Source of the DNA: Candidatus Bathyarchaeota archaeon
GTDB lineage: Archaea > Thermoproteota > Bathyarchaeia > 40CM-2-53-6
Assembly: GCA_005888735.1 (NCBI GenBank)
Contig: VBBN01000030.1
Span: forward strand, 1 to 64,000
Length of the DNA: 64,000 bases
Direction of reading: 5' to 3'
The notes under the pieces: model-generated
Told to the model about the DNA's origin: nothing
Databases searched by the model: none
Seen by the model: only the letters and a program-made list of their open reading frames with translations
In this document: positions 1 through 9,065 of the stretch, piece by piece
Numbering within the stretch: the stretch's first letter is position 1
How the letters are laid out: each line of letters opens with the position of its first letter
Position numbers and translations under genes: made by a program

Positions 1-393
1 TAAGTCCGGGATTTTGGCAAGGTGGAATCGTTAGCATTTTCCTTCACGCGGCCAACGCGTAGTTGATGGTCGCTGACAGATTGCGATTCAGGCGCGTTTT
101 GGGCAAGATCCGGGCTTGAAGAAACAGTAGTCTCTCTTTACTTGTCATGCATTTCGAGACAGCCACACGATTACAAATTTTTCCCGGGGGGGCCTGGTGT
201 CTGGGTGTGATTCTAGGCGTGTTTCCCGCTGATTAGCCTGTTACGGGCTTGTCCAGTGTTTTGGGAACCGTGCGTATTCCCCTAGGGTTAGCTGTGGAAT
301 AGGCCGGTCTGGAAATCTCGCGCTTGTTTTTCCGATCAGGCTTGATTCTGGGCGATTTAGCTGGCGGATAAGCTTGTTGGGCGGGTCAGCGAG
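1..393. other. No gene recognised at the window edge
   Basis: I see no complete gene, RNA gene or repeat here. A short open stretch at 3-59 on the plus strand ends in TAG and could be the last codons of a gene entering from the left, but it is too short to identify. The rest is multiply stopped in all frames and lies just past the 3' end of the minus-strand S9 peptidase gene. Confidence 0.4.
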
Positions 394-2358
394 TTATTGC
401 TTCAGGTGTTTGGCGAAGAAGTCGGTGATTTTGCTGTAGCATACAACTCTGTTTTTGAAGCGAAGAACATCGTGACCCTCGTCTTCGAATACCAAGTAAT
501 CCACGTCGGTTCCTTTTTGGCGTAGGTCGACGACGACCTGCGCTGACTCCGGTTCTGGAACCCGCGGGTCATTCTTACCTTGTATGATCATCAGAGGTGA
601 TGAGAGATTGTCGAAGTATGTCTTTGGTGAACGTTCGACTAACAGCCCCCGTTCCTTTTCCGGGTCGCCAACCGCTAGGCTGATGTAAGGTAGCCATGAG
701 GGTGGCAGGCGCTTGATCCAAGCCGGCAGGTCGTAGGGGCCGAACATGTCAACAGCGGCTCTCCATAATGTCGGGTGACGGGCGGCAAGCGTCAGAGTCA
801 TGTAGCCACCGTAAGATCGGCCTACGACTCCTCGTTTAGACGAGTCTATTCGGGAGTCCTTCTCCAAGAGCTTCAAGCCTTCAAGGTGGTCTCTTACATC
901 GTCTCCTCCCCAATCGTGGTCAACCTTCTTCATGTAAGCGACACCGTACCCGGTGCTTCCTCGGACATTGGGAACGAAAACTGCGAACCCGTTCAGTGTC
1001 AAGTATTGAATCAACGGCATTGAGAACCAGGTGAAGTCTGGTCTCTCCTGGCCTTGAGGTCCTCCGTGAACGTATTCGACAAGAGGGTATGGACCTTTGA
1101 GTCCCAATCGATGCGATGGAAGGTATAGCCGTGCGGAGACGCGTTGTCCGTCGAAGGAAGTATAGCTCGCGTCCTCCCCCCCCGACAGGTAGCCTTCAGG
1201 GATTCCCAGAACTTTTTCGCTGGACAATCGGACCGGGCCTTCGCTGCTTTCTGAGGAGTAGAAGTAGAGTTGTGATGGTTCGTTGGCCTTCGCGAAGGAG
1301 AGAACATATTCTGCCTTCACCGGTGAATCCAACTTCACCTCCCATTCCAAGCCCAATACGACGCCGTTAGACAACTCTCCGGCCCCGGAAAGGACTCTAA
1401 GCACTTTGACTGTCGGCTTTGCGCCTGCGACGTACTTTGCCTCGTAGATCCAAGAAATGCCGTCGATGTTGTACTCTAGGACGAAAATGTCCTGCCTAAC
1501 TTGCCTGACTTCGCTAAGCTCCCCAACGCCTGAATGCTTCAAGCCGTCAATTGAAACGTCGATAGGCCTGGAAGGACTGTCTAAGTTCAGATAGGTAACG
1601 GCGCCGTTATCATGGAATATGTTTGACCGGAAAAGGAGTGCCTTGTCGTGGTCGACGAAATTGCATCGCCCGATTCCGGAGGGAGGAACCGGTTTTCCGT
1701 CCCGTTTCTCAATTGGTGTCCCGTAGAGTAGTGTTCTTTCCCTCATCCCTTTCTGCCAGAAGAACAGGACAACGTCGCCAGCCGTGTAACCATCAGCGAG
1801 TATGACTTTCGAATTGTCGCTTGAGACTCCTAGTGCAAAGTTGCCGTAAGAGCTTCGTCCAAGCGAGGTAACCTCTCTGCTTTGGAGGTTGGCAAGTAAG
1901 CACTCCTGTTCTGGGGTCTTCCTATCGTCCCGCTCGAAGAACGCAATGTTGCTCTCGTGGTCGCAATGAATGCACGATATCTGCTCGTTCTCGTAATCTT
2001 TCCCGAAGATAGGCTCTGGAAAGCCCCCGTCCATAGGAATGAAGGAGGGCTGGTAATTCTCGTTCCCATTCTTGTCAACCATCACCATGATTTTGCCCAG
2101 CTTGGGTAGGACGACGAAGTTGTCACCGATCATGAGATGCGGATTGACCAGCGCAAGTCCTCCCGGTAGGAGCGGCTGAGGGATTCCTCCCTTCTTGTCC
2201 ATGGAGTATAGGCTAAGAACGCCTCCCATGTCACTCAGAAAGTAGACTTTTTCACCAATTATTCGAGGCGATAACATCAACCTAGCCGAAAGAAGCGATT
2301 CGATCGGAAAACTGTGGCTTTGAACAGGGGGTTTCGGAACGGTTTCCGTTACTGTCAA
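394..2358 (-). CDS. S9 family prolyl oligopeptidase / acylaminoacyl-peptidase-like serine peptidase
   Basis: Probable cytoplasmic serine peptidase that removes or hydrolyses short peptides. The 654-residue protein has the family layout: an N-terminal beta-propeller-like half followed by an alpha/beta-hydrolase domain from about residue 400. The nucleophile motif GRSYGG places the catalytic Ser at 515. The acid is Asp597 in NDPRVPE and the base is His629 in DEGHDV. No signal peptide is seen. The start is a TTG (2356-2358). The gene follows the LMW phosphatase gene by 27 nt on the same strand, so the two may be co-transcribed. Exact substrate preference (acyl-amino acid release or dipeptide release) cannot be told from sequence. 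Confidence 0.88.
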   Translation of the reverse strand: MTVTETVPKPPVQSHSFPIESLLSARLMLSPRIIGEKVYFLSDMGGVLSLYSMDKKGGIPQPLLPGGLALVNPHLMIGDNFVVLPKLGKIMVMVDKNGNENYQPSFIPMDGGFPEPIFGKDYENEQISCIHCDHESNIAFFERDDRKTPEQECLLANLQSREVTSLGRSSYGNFALGVSSDNSKVILADGYTAGDVVLFFWQKGMRERTLLYGTPIEKRDGKPVPPSGIGRCNFVDHDKALLFRSNIFHDNGAVTYLNLDSPSRPIDVSIDGLKHSGVGELSEVRQVRQDIFVLEYNIDGISWIYEAKYVAGAKPTVKVLRVLSGAGELSNGVVLGLEWEVKLDSPVKAEYVLSFAKANEPSQLYFYSSESSEGPVRLSSEKVLGIPEGYLSGGEDASYTSFDGQRVSARLYLPSHRLGLKGPYPLVEYVHGGPQGQERPDFTWFSMPLIQYLTLNGFAVFVPNVRGSTGYGVAYMKKVDHDWGGDDVRDHLEGLKLLEKDSRIDSSKRGVVGRSYGGYMTLTLAARHPTLWRAAVDMFGPYDLPAWIKRLPPSWLPYISLAVGDPEKERGLLVERSPKTYFDNLSSPLMIIQGKNDPRVPEPESAQVVVDLRQKGTDVDYLVFEDEGHDVLRFKNRVVCYSKITDFFAKHLKQ

Positions 2359-2385
2359 GGATACTGTTTGTTTTCGACGACTAGA

Positions 2386-2889
2386 CTATGAAGCTTTTTT
2401 CGAAGACCTTTCAGGACCGGTCTTTCTCAAGCTACTGATTCTCTCAGCTACTTTAGGCAGCACATCGCTCATTTCGATGTAACAATTCTTAATCCAATCT
2501 AATATGTCCGGTTCGTCGCTGTCGATAAAGTCCTTGATCTCACCCCTTGCCCCAGCAAACTCTGATATTGTAAACGTCTTTCCTTTGGTTGCCGGGAAGC
2601 GGACATTGATTTCTCGCACGTGTCGGTCCTCCATTGCCAGAAGATAGTCAGCTTCACCGACTATCTCTTCGTTGATTGTCCGCGAGCTGAAATTCGAAAG
2701 GTGTCGGTAGGCATCTCCGATTACGGATTCGAGTTCTGAATGAGCGTATGCTCCATCCTGGGCCCTGAGCCCGCAGGATGACACTACGACCCCGTCTATC
2801 TTCCTTGCGAGCAGGATGTCCTTCAACAACGCCTCGGCCATTGGGCTTCGACAAACATTCCCCTCGCAGACGAACACAAGTCGCGTCAT
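2386..2889 (-). CDS. Low-molecular-weight protein-tyrosine-phosphatase-like protein
   Basis: The protein (167 aa from this start) opens with the phosphatase P-loop: Cys8-x5-Arg14-Ser in CEGNVCRSPMAE, as in LMW tyrosine phosphatases and arsenate reductases. A DSDEPD segment near the C-terminus could supply the general acid. The open frame extends upstream to 2946, but the ATG at 2889 puts the P-loop at the usual distance from the N-terminus. It is preceded by GGAGGT, a good Shine-Dalgarno site at 7 nt spacing, so I chose it. The C-terminal tail is basic. Whether the substrate is phosphotyrosine, another phosphoester or arsenate is unresolved. Confidence 0.82.
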   Translation of the reverse strand: MTRLVFVCEGNVCRSPMAEALLKDILLARKIDGVVVSSCGLRAQDGAYAHSELESVIGDAYRHLSNFSSRTINEEIVGEADYLLAMEDRHVREINVRFPATKGKTFTISEFAGARGEIKDFIDSDEPDILDWIKNCYIEMSDVLPKVAERISSLRKTGPERSSKKAS

Positions 2890-2993
2890 CAAGGAGACCT
2901 CCAATGAGGCCGAGTACCTATACCCATCAGCGCTTTCCGGATACACTCGAAGCTATCTTATCAACGTGGGCTTCGGTAGTGTTTCCGACAACG

Positions 2994-2999
2994 TTTAAA
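2994..2999 (+). promoter_or_regulatory. TATA-like box upstream of rps7
   Basis: TTTAAA in the context ACGTTTAAAG lies 43-48 nt before the rps7 ATG. A start site about 25 nt downstream would leave a leader of roughly 20 nt. Confidence 0.45.
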
Positions 3000-3041
3000 G
3001 CACTGCTAGGCGAGCAGTCGCCGTTTCACTGAAGTGTCTCG

Positions 3042-3629
3042 ATGAGCAAGGAGCTTCGAAAACTGCCGGAGGTCAAGGTCTTCGGCAAATGGGCAACTGC
3101 TGGTATTGAGCCCGAAGACCCTGGGCTGAAGCGGTACATATCTGCGAGACCTATTTTGATCCCCCACACCAGTGGGAGACATGAACACCAGCGCTTCAAG
3201 AAATCAACCATCAACATAGTTGAGCGGCTCATCGACAACATGATGAGGCCTGGTCGGGCTGGCGGAAGCAAGGCTCGCGCCACGAGCATAATCAAGAACG
3301 CGTTTGACATAATCGCGATTAGGACAGGAAAGAACCCGATTGAGATTCTTGTGAGAGCGGTCGAGAACGCGGCGCCTGCTGAAGATGTGACGAGAATAGC
3401 ATACGGTGGAATTGTGTATCCAATTTCGATCGACATTGCTCCCCAGAGGCGGACCGACATCGCCCTGCGACACATTTCAGATGCTGCGAGAGCTGCATCG
3501 CACAATAATCCCCGAACAGTCGACGAATGCCTTGCCGAAGAGCTCGCGCTCGCGGCGGCCCGAGACGCTAAGAGTGCCTCGGTGCGAAAGCGCGATGAGA
3601 TTGAACGAATCGCCCTAGCATCGCGCTAG
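3042..3629 (+). CDS. rps7: 30S ribosomal protein S7
   Basis: Small-subunit protein that nucleates assembly of the 3' (head) domain of 16S rRNA. The 195 aa product has the archaeal/eukaryotic S7 layout, including the GGSKARAT and ENAAP segments and the basic C-terminal end with RKRDEIERIA. The ATG at 3042 gives the normal length for archaeal S7. In many archaea S7 sits in the rpoB-rpoA-L30e-nusA-S12-S7 run. Here it is alone, flanked by a phosphatase gene and a convergent small membrane protein gene. The NusA-like gene is 42 kb away, so that cluster is broken up in this genome. Confidence 0.97.
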   Translation: MSKELRKLPEVKVFGKWATAGIEPEDPGLKRYISARPILIPHTSGRHEHQRFKKSTINIVERLIDNMMRPGRAGGSKARATSIIKNAFDIIAIRTGKNPIEILVRAVENAAPAEDVTRIAYGGIVYPISIDIAPQRRTDIALRHISDAARAASHNNPRTVDECLAEELALAAARDAKSASVRKRDEIERIALASR

Positions 3630-3892
3630 ACATTCTTCGGAGACTCGGGTTTTGTCCTTCTTGGACGGTTTTGGAGGAACAGTATGATGCTGCCGACAAG
3701 AACGCCGCCCAGCATGGCGGCTAGATAGCCATTGAGCAAGTAGCCCAGGAGCGGGGCGCGCTCGTTGACCCATGCTTGTAGGTATTGATTAGCTCTGTAT
3801 TCGAGTGAGACACCCCAGACAAGAACGACTATTACTCCGAATTCGAGAATGAGCACGGCTTGTGTTAACGTGTCTTTTTGCATGGAGTCCAT
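3626..3892 (-). CDS. Small membrane protein with two predicted transmembrane helices
   Basis: An 88-residue protein with hydrophobic helices at about 12-30 and 54-74 and a basic C-terminal tail (RPRRTK) that is probably cytoplasmic. I recognise no family. The stop overlaps the rps7 stop by 4 nt in a convergent arrangement. A palindromic TTATAA at 3932-3937 lies about 40 nt upstream and could be its TATA box. A second ATG at 3883 is an alternative start. Confidence 0.6.
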   Translation of the reverse strand: MDSMQKDTLTQAVLILEFGVIVVLVWGVSLEYRANQYLQAWVNERAPLLGYLLNGYLAAMLGGVLVGSIILFLQNRPRRTKPESPKNV

Positions 3893-3987
3893 GCTCTTCC
3901 GGCCTTGCTTCGGGTCGAAGGATTCGAGGCCTTATAATGGCTAATTCGAAAATCTGAAATGAATAGGTTCGCATTTCTCATCCCACC

Positions 3988-3993
3988 TTTATA
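3988..3993 (+). promoter_or_regulatory. TATA box of the nurA-herA operon
   Basis: TTTATA lies 26-31 nt before the TTG start of nurA. With archaeal TATA-to-start-site spacing of about 25-27 nt, transcription would begin at or beside the start codon, implying a leaderless mRNA. Confidence 0.5.
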
Positions 3994-4018
3994 GAGCAAG
4001 AAACCCTTCGGGCTATTC

Positions 4019-5935
4019 TTGTCTACGATGGAGAAGGACGGGGCGAGTTCTTCACTTAGCGGCCAGATTGAGAGGGCAGGTTCCATTCTCCAAAATGGGG
4101 CGGTTGAGCAGATTGAAGGATACAGGACGCGGTTCGCCGCGATTCAAGGGCTCTACGAACGGTTCTTCAACCAGATCATAGTTGATCGATTTCAGACTGG
4201 ACGGGTCCGCAAAACGGCGAAGGAAGTGTTTGGGAGTGAGAAAGTGTCTTTCGCAGCCGTCGACGGGACCGACTATGCACGGCCCCTGTTCGACCTGGTG
4301 GTGTTTTTCGGCGGGTCCTACGCGGCTCGAGGGACGATAACATATGGTGAGATAGGGCCTCCAACTGTTGAGTATGGCGACGGTTTTCTGACGAGCGGCA
4401 GAGCCCTTTCAAGCTGTGTACCTGTGTATGTCAGCGAGGTTCCTGATATTGACCAGAGCTTCATCCAGCCGGGAGAAACCTCTGAAATCTCCCTGGTAAG
4501 GCCGTCTACCGACGAGGCGATTGTTAACAACTCGACGATTCCAGCCTGGATTATGACCTTCTCAGAGTTCTATCTGGCTTACAAGCTGGCAATGGAGAAT
4601 AATCCTCCTCAGATCATCCTTATGGACCGAAGCCTCGCCACAACCCTCGCCAGCCTCATCTACGACACATCAAGACGAAAGCTCTGGAGAACCAACGGCG
4701 CGCTTTGCGGTGTCAGTATCGGCGAGGAACCGCTAGACGAGAACGACCTGGCCTATGGCCGCCACCATGCCGACAATCCAGATCTCGACCTTCCACCCCC
4801 TAGAGGCGACTATCTGCGTTATCGGTGTCTTCTGGCACTTGAGAAAAGCGGCGTGCTAACTCTCGAAGAGATCTGCGCGAAGCTGAAGATAACTGAGGAG
4901 GATCGAAAGAGACGGGTTGAACGCTTTCTCAAGAGATCGGTAACTGAGAAATATCTTGAGCTGAAGGACGGGTCACTTGCCTTTAGAGACCGATACCGCA
5001 CAACGTGGCCGCGTATCAAGACTCTGGTCGGTACGATAGGGAGGCGAATGTTTGAGGAAAAGCCGGACCAGAACCCCATGAAGGTCTGGAAAAATGGCGA
5101 GTGGCACTGGCTGACGACTCAAGACATGGCCTTTCTCACCCTCTTCACGCTTAACCTCTTGGTAGAGGAGTGTTGGCGGAAGCGTATTCTCTTGGTTGGG
5201 ATGACGAAGGACACCGCCGCGCGGGATTTCAAGAATCATCTTCTCCCAGTCATGACACAGGCGGAAGTCTGGCAGTCTGGCATTTCGCAGGATGAACTCT
5301 CTAAACTGCCTAACACTGATAGGATGCTTCTCCAAACCCTGAGCGTCTTCAGCCACGAGTCAATCGAAGTCCCCTGGTCGCTGGTCGAATATGATTCCTG
5401 TTTTCTCACGACCGTGCCCGACTTTGAGCATAGGCCAGGGTTTGTAAGTGGGGCGATTCGGAACAAGATTATCCCAGAACGACTGTTTCTCAAGAGCTAC
5501 GTTCAACTATCCCAGGCAGATTACGACCCCCAGCTTAGGAGCAACGTTCTCCTGATGGACCGGCTGGCCCATCCAGGGTTTGATCTTCGGCCGGACACTA
5601 CTCTGCTGTTCAAACACTCTTACGGAGGTGCTGACGAGCCCTTGACCCCGATAGTGTTCAAGGAGGAGCAGACTGAGAATCCGCTGCAGGAATTGGTGAT
5701 GGTGACGCTCGGGTCAATGACCAGCAACAGTGTTCCTGAGTTGTTTGGGCATAACAAGCCTTTGTTCATTGCTGACAAGGTTGCGAAGTGGCATAATGAA
5801 GAGATGCGTAGGATTATTGACACAACGGGCAAATGGCTTATGAACAATCCTAGGCTGAGACGCTTCGTGTTCTACATGAGCACGTTTAGGGAGAGGAGGA
5901 GCGAGGTTGAAGCCACTAGAAGAGAAGCGTTCTAG
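4019..5935 (+). CDS. nurA: NurA 5'-3' nuclease, long form
   Basis: NurA works with the HerA translocase and Mre11-Rad50 to resect DNA ends for homologous recombination. The N-terminal metal-binding motif is visible as AAVDG with Asp82, and the second as LMDRS with Asp203. The gene directly precedes herA and overlaps it by 29 nt. At 638 aa it is much longer than the roughly 350-450 aa common for NurA. The extra length includes a central segment (about 255-330) rich in charged helices with a winged-helix-like look. The start is TTG at 4019, with an in-frame ATG at 4028 as the alternative. Both fit a leaderless transcript from the TATA box at 3988. Confidence 0.85.
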   Translation: MSTMEKDGASSSLSGQIERAGSILQNGAVEQIEGYRTRFAAIQGLYERFFNQIIVDRFQTGRVRKTAKEVFGSEKVSFAAVDGTDYARPLFDLVVFFGGSYAARGTITYGEIGPPTVEYGDGFLTSGRALSSCVPVYVSEVPDIDQSFIQPGETSEISLVRPSTDEAIVNNSTIPAWIMTFSEFYLAYKLAMENNPPQIILMDRSLATTLASLIYDTSRRKLWRTNGALCGVSIGEEPLDENDLAYGRHHADNPDLDLPPPRGDYLRYRCLLALEKSGVLTLEEICAKLKITEEDRKRRVERFLKRSVTEKYLELKDGSLAFRDRYRTTWPRIKTLVGTIGRRMFEEKPDQNPMKVWKNGEWHWLTTQDMAFLTLFTLNLLVEECWRKRILLVGMTKDTAARDFKNHLLPVMTQAEVWQSGISQDELSKLPNTDRMLLQTLSVFSHESIEVPWSLVEYDSCFLTTVPDFEHRPGFVSGAIRNKIIPERLFLKSYVQLSQADYDPQLRSNVLLMDRLAHPGFDLRPDTTLLFKHSYGGADEPLTPIVFKEEQTENPLQELVMVTLGSMTSNSVPELFGHNKPLFIADKVAKWHNEEMRRIIDTTGKWLMNNPRLRRFVFYMSTFRERRSEVEATRREAF

Positions 5936-7829
5936 ATACTTTACAGATTTTGACGGGCGATTTCATGGTCGGCTGAGCAGCGTCACTCCGGCTTTCATGC
6001 CCATTGCTACGCACGAGCTGACAGGGACCTCTTCCCGGTATGACTGTCGGATTAAGGTCGAATATCACAAGGACATTATGGGAATGATTGAGGAGGGAAT
6101 GCTTGTGGCGGTACGGAACTTCAAGTCTAGGGAAAACCAGCCGCGTTACTCGCTGATGGTAATCTCGCGCATATGGCCCGAGCACTACGGTCTCAAGGGG
6201 CTCTCGGAGAACAGCTACTACCCGATGCAGTTCGAAATCATCCAGCAGTCTGTCAACGACTGGGAGACAAGTGACAAGTCCACGATGATGGTGCAGATTA
6301 GCGCCCTGCCCATCAACTACGACCTAATGACGGATGGTGTCAACGAGCCGAAGTACGAGAAGGGCTTCAGCTACCCGGTAATAGCTGCTGAGGCCAACAT
6401 TCTCAACAAGAGCATGATTGGCCACATGTACAACCAGCGCATACTTTCCAAGCTAGGCTACAGCGGGAAGACGACGACAAGCGACGCGTACCGTGACCCA
6501 CGAATCGGAACCATTCAGATGTTTGAGTCGACCGAGGACAGGATTCCGATCTACGTCGACTTTGAGTCGATGGTTCGGTACCACTTCGGAATCTTCGCTT
6601 TTACCGGGGCAGGAAAGTCCAACCTCCTAGCCAACGTACTGCGGCGACTGCTCATCCACGCGCCGGATGTTAAGGTCGTGGTGTTCGACATTTCAAGCGA
6701 GTATCCGTTCCTGCTGATGGATCTCTTCGCGGACGAGAAGCTGCCTTCGAAGATAATCCTAGAAAATCCCGTTGTGAATCCTGAACAGTTCTATGTCAAC
6801 GTGGTCAAGCCTCGAGAGTACGAGGAGGATGATAGAGTTCGCCAGGTGTTCAAACGGATTTTCGACCAGAAGAAGATCACTTACTATCTCAAGCCTGAGT
6901 CGAAGATTCCCAGTTTCGGCGATATTCTCGAAGAACTGGGGAAGATGCGCGGTGACAACCTTGAGAGGCCACACTATGTCAACGCCATCGACCGGATTCG
7001 CCAGTTTGTCTCGGACTACAAGTCCGAGCACGACTTGACTGATTCAATGCCTATTGACGAGGGATTCATCGGACTGCTTGACGGGGGTGGACGGGAGGCT
7101 GTTGCCGAGTTTGGTGTCTCAGAAAAGAGCGGTGTTTACGCCTGGGCAACGAGCCGAATGGGTCTTCTGGACAATTTGAAACGGGCGGAGAAACAGAAGC
7201 GGGCGACTGGAGGCTTGGACATTGAAGGTATTCGACAGCTTGTCGAGAAAGGGTCCAGGCTAACATGCATCTCGATCTCGGACCCTGTGACGATTAAGGA
7301 GCTTGTTATTCATCTCGCCCGTGAGTTTTTGCAGAGGCGTAAAAGATCGTTCAAGGTCAAGCCCTATGTCTTGTTCGTGTTTGACGAGGCGCAGGAGTTT
7401 GTTCCGGATCTCTCTGGGTCTGGGGGGATTGACAAGGACTGTTCCCGAGTTGTGGAGACACTCTTGCGGCAGGGCCGGAAGTATGGCTTGGGAGGATGTT
7501 TGGCCACCCAGCGGATCGCGTACCTCAACACGAACGCGCTGCAGCAGCTCCATACGTACTTTGTCGGGACCCTGCCGCGACCCTACGACCGAACAGTGGT
7601 CAGCGACACTTTCACAATTGACAAACAGATTCTGGAAAAGACGCTAGAGTTCGCGCCCGGGGAGTGGCTTCTATCAAGCTTCATCGCCACTGGGATGGAG
7701 AACGTGCCGATTTTCATACACGCGGACAATGCGGAGCTGGAGGTGGAGAAGACTTTGGCACGGCTGTCCGGGAACCCGGAGAAGCTGGTGAAAGACGAGG
7801 GACAGGTCACGCTGTCAGCTAGAGGCTGA
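5907..7829 (+). CDS. herA: HerA-family DNA translocase (DUF87 ATPase)
   Basis: Hexameric bipolar DNA translocase/helicase that powers end resection with NurA. The 640 aa protein has an N-terminal HAS-barrel-like region, a Walker A motif TGAGKSN at about 233-239, and a Walker B acidic pair Asp493-Glu494 in FVFDEAQEF. A later LRQGRKYG arginine segment is also typical of the family. The TTG start lies inside the nurA 3' end and is preceded by a purine-rich GAGGAGG, which supports translational coupling. The pairing with NurA makes the assignment firm. Confidence 0.93.
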   Translation: MKPLEEKRSRYFTDFDGRFHGRLSSVTPAFMPIATHELTGTSSRYDCRIKVEYHKDIMGMIEEGMLVAVRNFKSRENQPRYSLMVISRIWPEHYGLKGLSENSYYPMQFEIIQQSVNDWETSDKSTMMVQISALPINYDLMTDGVNEPKYEKGFSYPVIAAEANILNKSMIGHMYNQRILSKLGYSGKTTTSDAYRDPRIGTIQMFESTEDRIPIYVDFESMVRYHFGIFAFTGAGKSNLLANVLRRLLIHAPDVKVVVFDISSEYPFLLMDLFADEKLPSKIILENPVVNPEQFYVNVVKPREYEEDDRVRQVFKRIFDQKKITYYLKPESKIPSFGDILEELGKMRGDNLERPHYVNAIDRIRQFVSDYKSEHDLTDSMPIDEGFIGLLDGGGREAVAEFGVSEKSGVYAWATSRMGLLDNLKRAEKQKRATGGLDIEGIRQLVEKGSRLTCISISDPVTIKELVIHLAREFLQRRKRSFKVKPYVLFVFDEAQEFVPDLSGSGGIDKDCSRVVETLLRQGRKYGLGGCLATQRIAYLNTNALQQLHTYFVGTLPRPYDRTVVSDTFTIDKQILEKTLEFAPGEWLLSSFIATGMENVPIFIHADNAELEVEKTLARLSGNPEKLVKDEGQVTLSARG

Positions 7830-7959
7830 CCTTCAAGGTTCTATTGTCAGAGAGCAGGCTCGATGCGCGGGCTCGAGTCATCGGAGCCATAGGTGCTATG
7901 GCTGGTGAAAGGGCCTCTCATCGCACTCTGCTCGCCAACGATGGGATCTTGCCGATGGG

Positions 7960-8640
7960 CTAGAACCGGATCACTGGTCGGCCGAAAACCTTGCCATGCT
8001 CCTTGTCTTCCACATGGTCCATGGCTATAACATATGACAAGACTAGGAAAGGCTTGATTTCCGGGTTAGTAATCTCCACACAGTACGAGTCTCTAACCGA
8101 GATCCATTTCTTGTGAATCTGGGCAATTTGCGCGTCGGCCGGGGTTTCGACACGGTAGTCATGCTCCCAGATGTTCCCCGAGACCTTCGCGATTTCGTGG
8201 CCCGAAGAATCTTCCATCCACCATTGCGACCCGAGGAGGCTGAAGAGCTTCTTCTTGACCACGGCAACAAGCCGATTACTAGCATCGTAGATTTCGAACG
8301 TTGGTCTCACGGAGAGAATCTTGCCCTGGACTTCGCCGAGCTTTGCCCCCTGTGGTGCTTCAAACCAAAACTTCGGACCGAAACCCAGCAGTTCCCTCTT
8401 TACGCAAGCTAGAAGGTTTCCCGACTCGTCCTTGATTCCAAAGGTGTCCCGAAAAGAAAGGAGTTTCTGGTCGATTATGTAATTTGTCTCCCCGAACACG
8501 CCTCCCTGAAAGCGGGAAACGCTTGTGACTGGTGTTGAGCCTTCGGTTTGGGAGCCTATTCTCGAGCCGCAATAAGCACAGAACGAGGATCCGGCAGGTG
8601 CTTGTTGACCGCACGATGGGCATCGTGCTGCAGTCATCAT
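7960..8640 (-). CDS. Zinc-ribbon protein with LURP-one-related (scramblase-like) domain
   Basis: The 226 aa protein opens with a short zinc ribbon (CPSC...CAYC, about residues 8-25). A linker leads to a beta-rich domain with repeated blocks of the type LLSFRDTFGIKDESG, as in LURP-one-related/YxjI proteins, which share the tubby/scramblase fold. No signal peptide or transmembrane helix is seen. The biochemical role of the family in archaea is not established. ATG starts at 8640 and 8637 are both possible. The gene stands alone between the herA operon and tRNA-Ala. Confidence 0.75.
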   Translation of the reverse strand: MMTAARCPSCGQQAPAGSSFCAYCGSRIGSQTEGSTPVTSVSRFQGGVFGETNYIIDQKLLSFRDTFGIKDESGNLLACVKRELLGFGPKFWFEAPQGAKLGEVQGKILSVRPTFEIYDASNRLVAVVKKKLFSLLGSQWWMEDSSGHEIAKVSGNIWEHDYRVETPADAQIAQIHKKWISVRDSYCVEITNPEIKPFLVLSYVIAMDHVEDKEHGKVFGRPVIRF

Positions 8641-8716
8641 GAGACAGTTTCTGAGAATCCATGCGCAAAAGCGTCGTGTTACCGGATTCTATTGCTGGCA
8701 GAACATCGAAAGTGAA

Positions 8717-8847
8717 TGGTGGACCGGGCGGGATTTGAACCCGCGGCCTTCCGGTCATCCTAGGCGTCTGTTTAGCCTATGCGAACCGGACGTTCTTCAG
8801 CCCAAAACCCCAAAGGGTTTTGGCATACCAGGCTGAACTACCGGCCC
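8717..8847 (-). tRNA. tRNA-Ala (anticodon CGC) with two introns
   Basis: Read on the minus strand, the acceptor is GGGCCGG (8847-8841) paired with CCGGTCC (8727-8721), discriminator A at 8720, and an encoded CCA at 8719-8717. The third pair is G3-U70, the alanine identity element. The T-arm is GCGGG-TTCAAAT-CCCGC and the anticodon stem TCCGG/CCGGA. The anticodon CGC is at 8783-8781. One intron of about 24 nt (8779-8756) sits at the canonical 37/38 position. A second of about 30 nt (8825-8796) interrupts the D-arm between GGTA and GAAC and contains a near-perfect hairpin (CCAAAACCC/GGGTTTTGG). Exact splice points in the D-arm can slide by a few bases. A TTTAAGA box lies about 30 nt upstream (8881-8875). 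Confidence 0.85.
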
Positions 8848-8914
8848 ATTGGTTCGCGCCGATGCCTTGGACGGTCTTAAAGACTTTGGAGAATCAGCCT
8901 CATTCTGGAAAGTC

Positions 8915-8920
8915 TTAATA
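8915..8920 (+). promoter_or_regulatory. TATA-like box upstream of tRNA-Ile
   Basis: TTAATA 30-35 nt before the first base of tRNA-Ile, the usual archaeal TATA position. Confidence 0.4.
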
Positions 8921-8949
8921 CGCGTCCCAGTCCGGCACGAAAAAACGTC

Positions 8950-9065
8950 GGGCCCGTAGCTCAGCATGGTCAGGTCGTCCGATAGCCGACGCCAAAGAGC
9001 ACACGGCTGATACTGAAACAGCTTCAGAAACCGTGGGGTCGCCGGTTCAAATCCGGCCGGGCCCA
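8950..9065 (+). tRNA. tRNA-Ile (anticodon GAU) with two introns
   Basis: The acceptor is GGGCCCG (8950-8956) paired with CGGGCCC (9058-9064), with discriminator A at 9065. CCA is not encoded. The D-stem is GCTC/GAGC, the anticodon stem CACGG/CCGTG, and the T-arm GCCGG-TTCAAAT-CCGGC. The anticodon GAT is at 9009-9011. An intron of about 17 nt (9013-9029) lies at 37/38. A second of about 24 nt (8973-8996) lies in the D-loop just before the 3' D-stem strand. Removing both gives a normal cloverleaf. The minus-strand nuclease pseudogene ends inside the tRNA 3' half. Confidence 0.88.
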
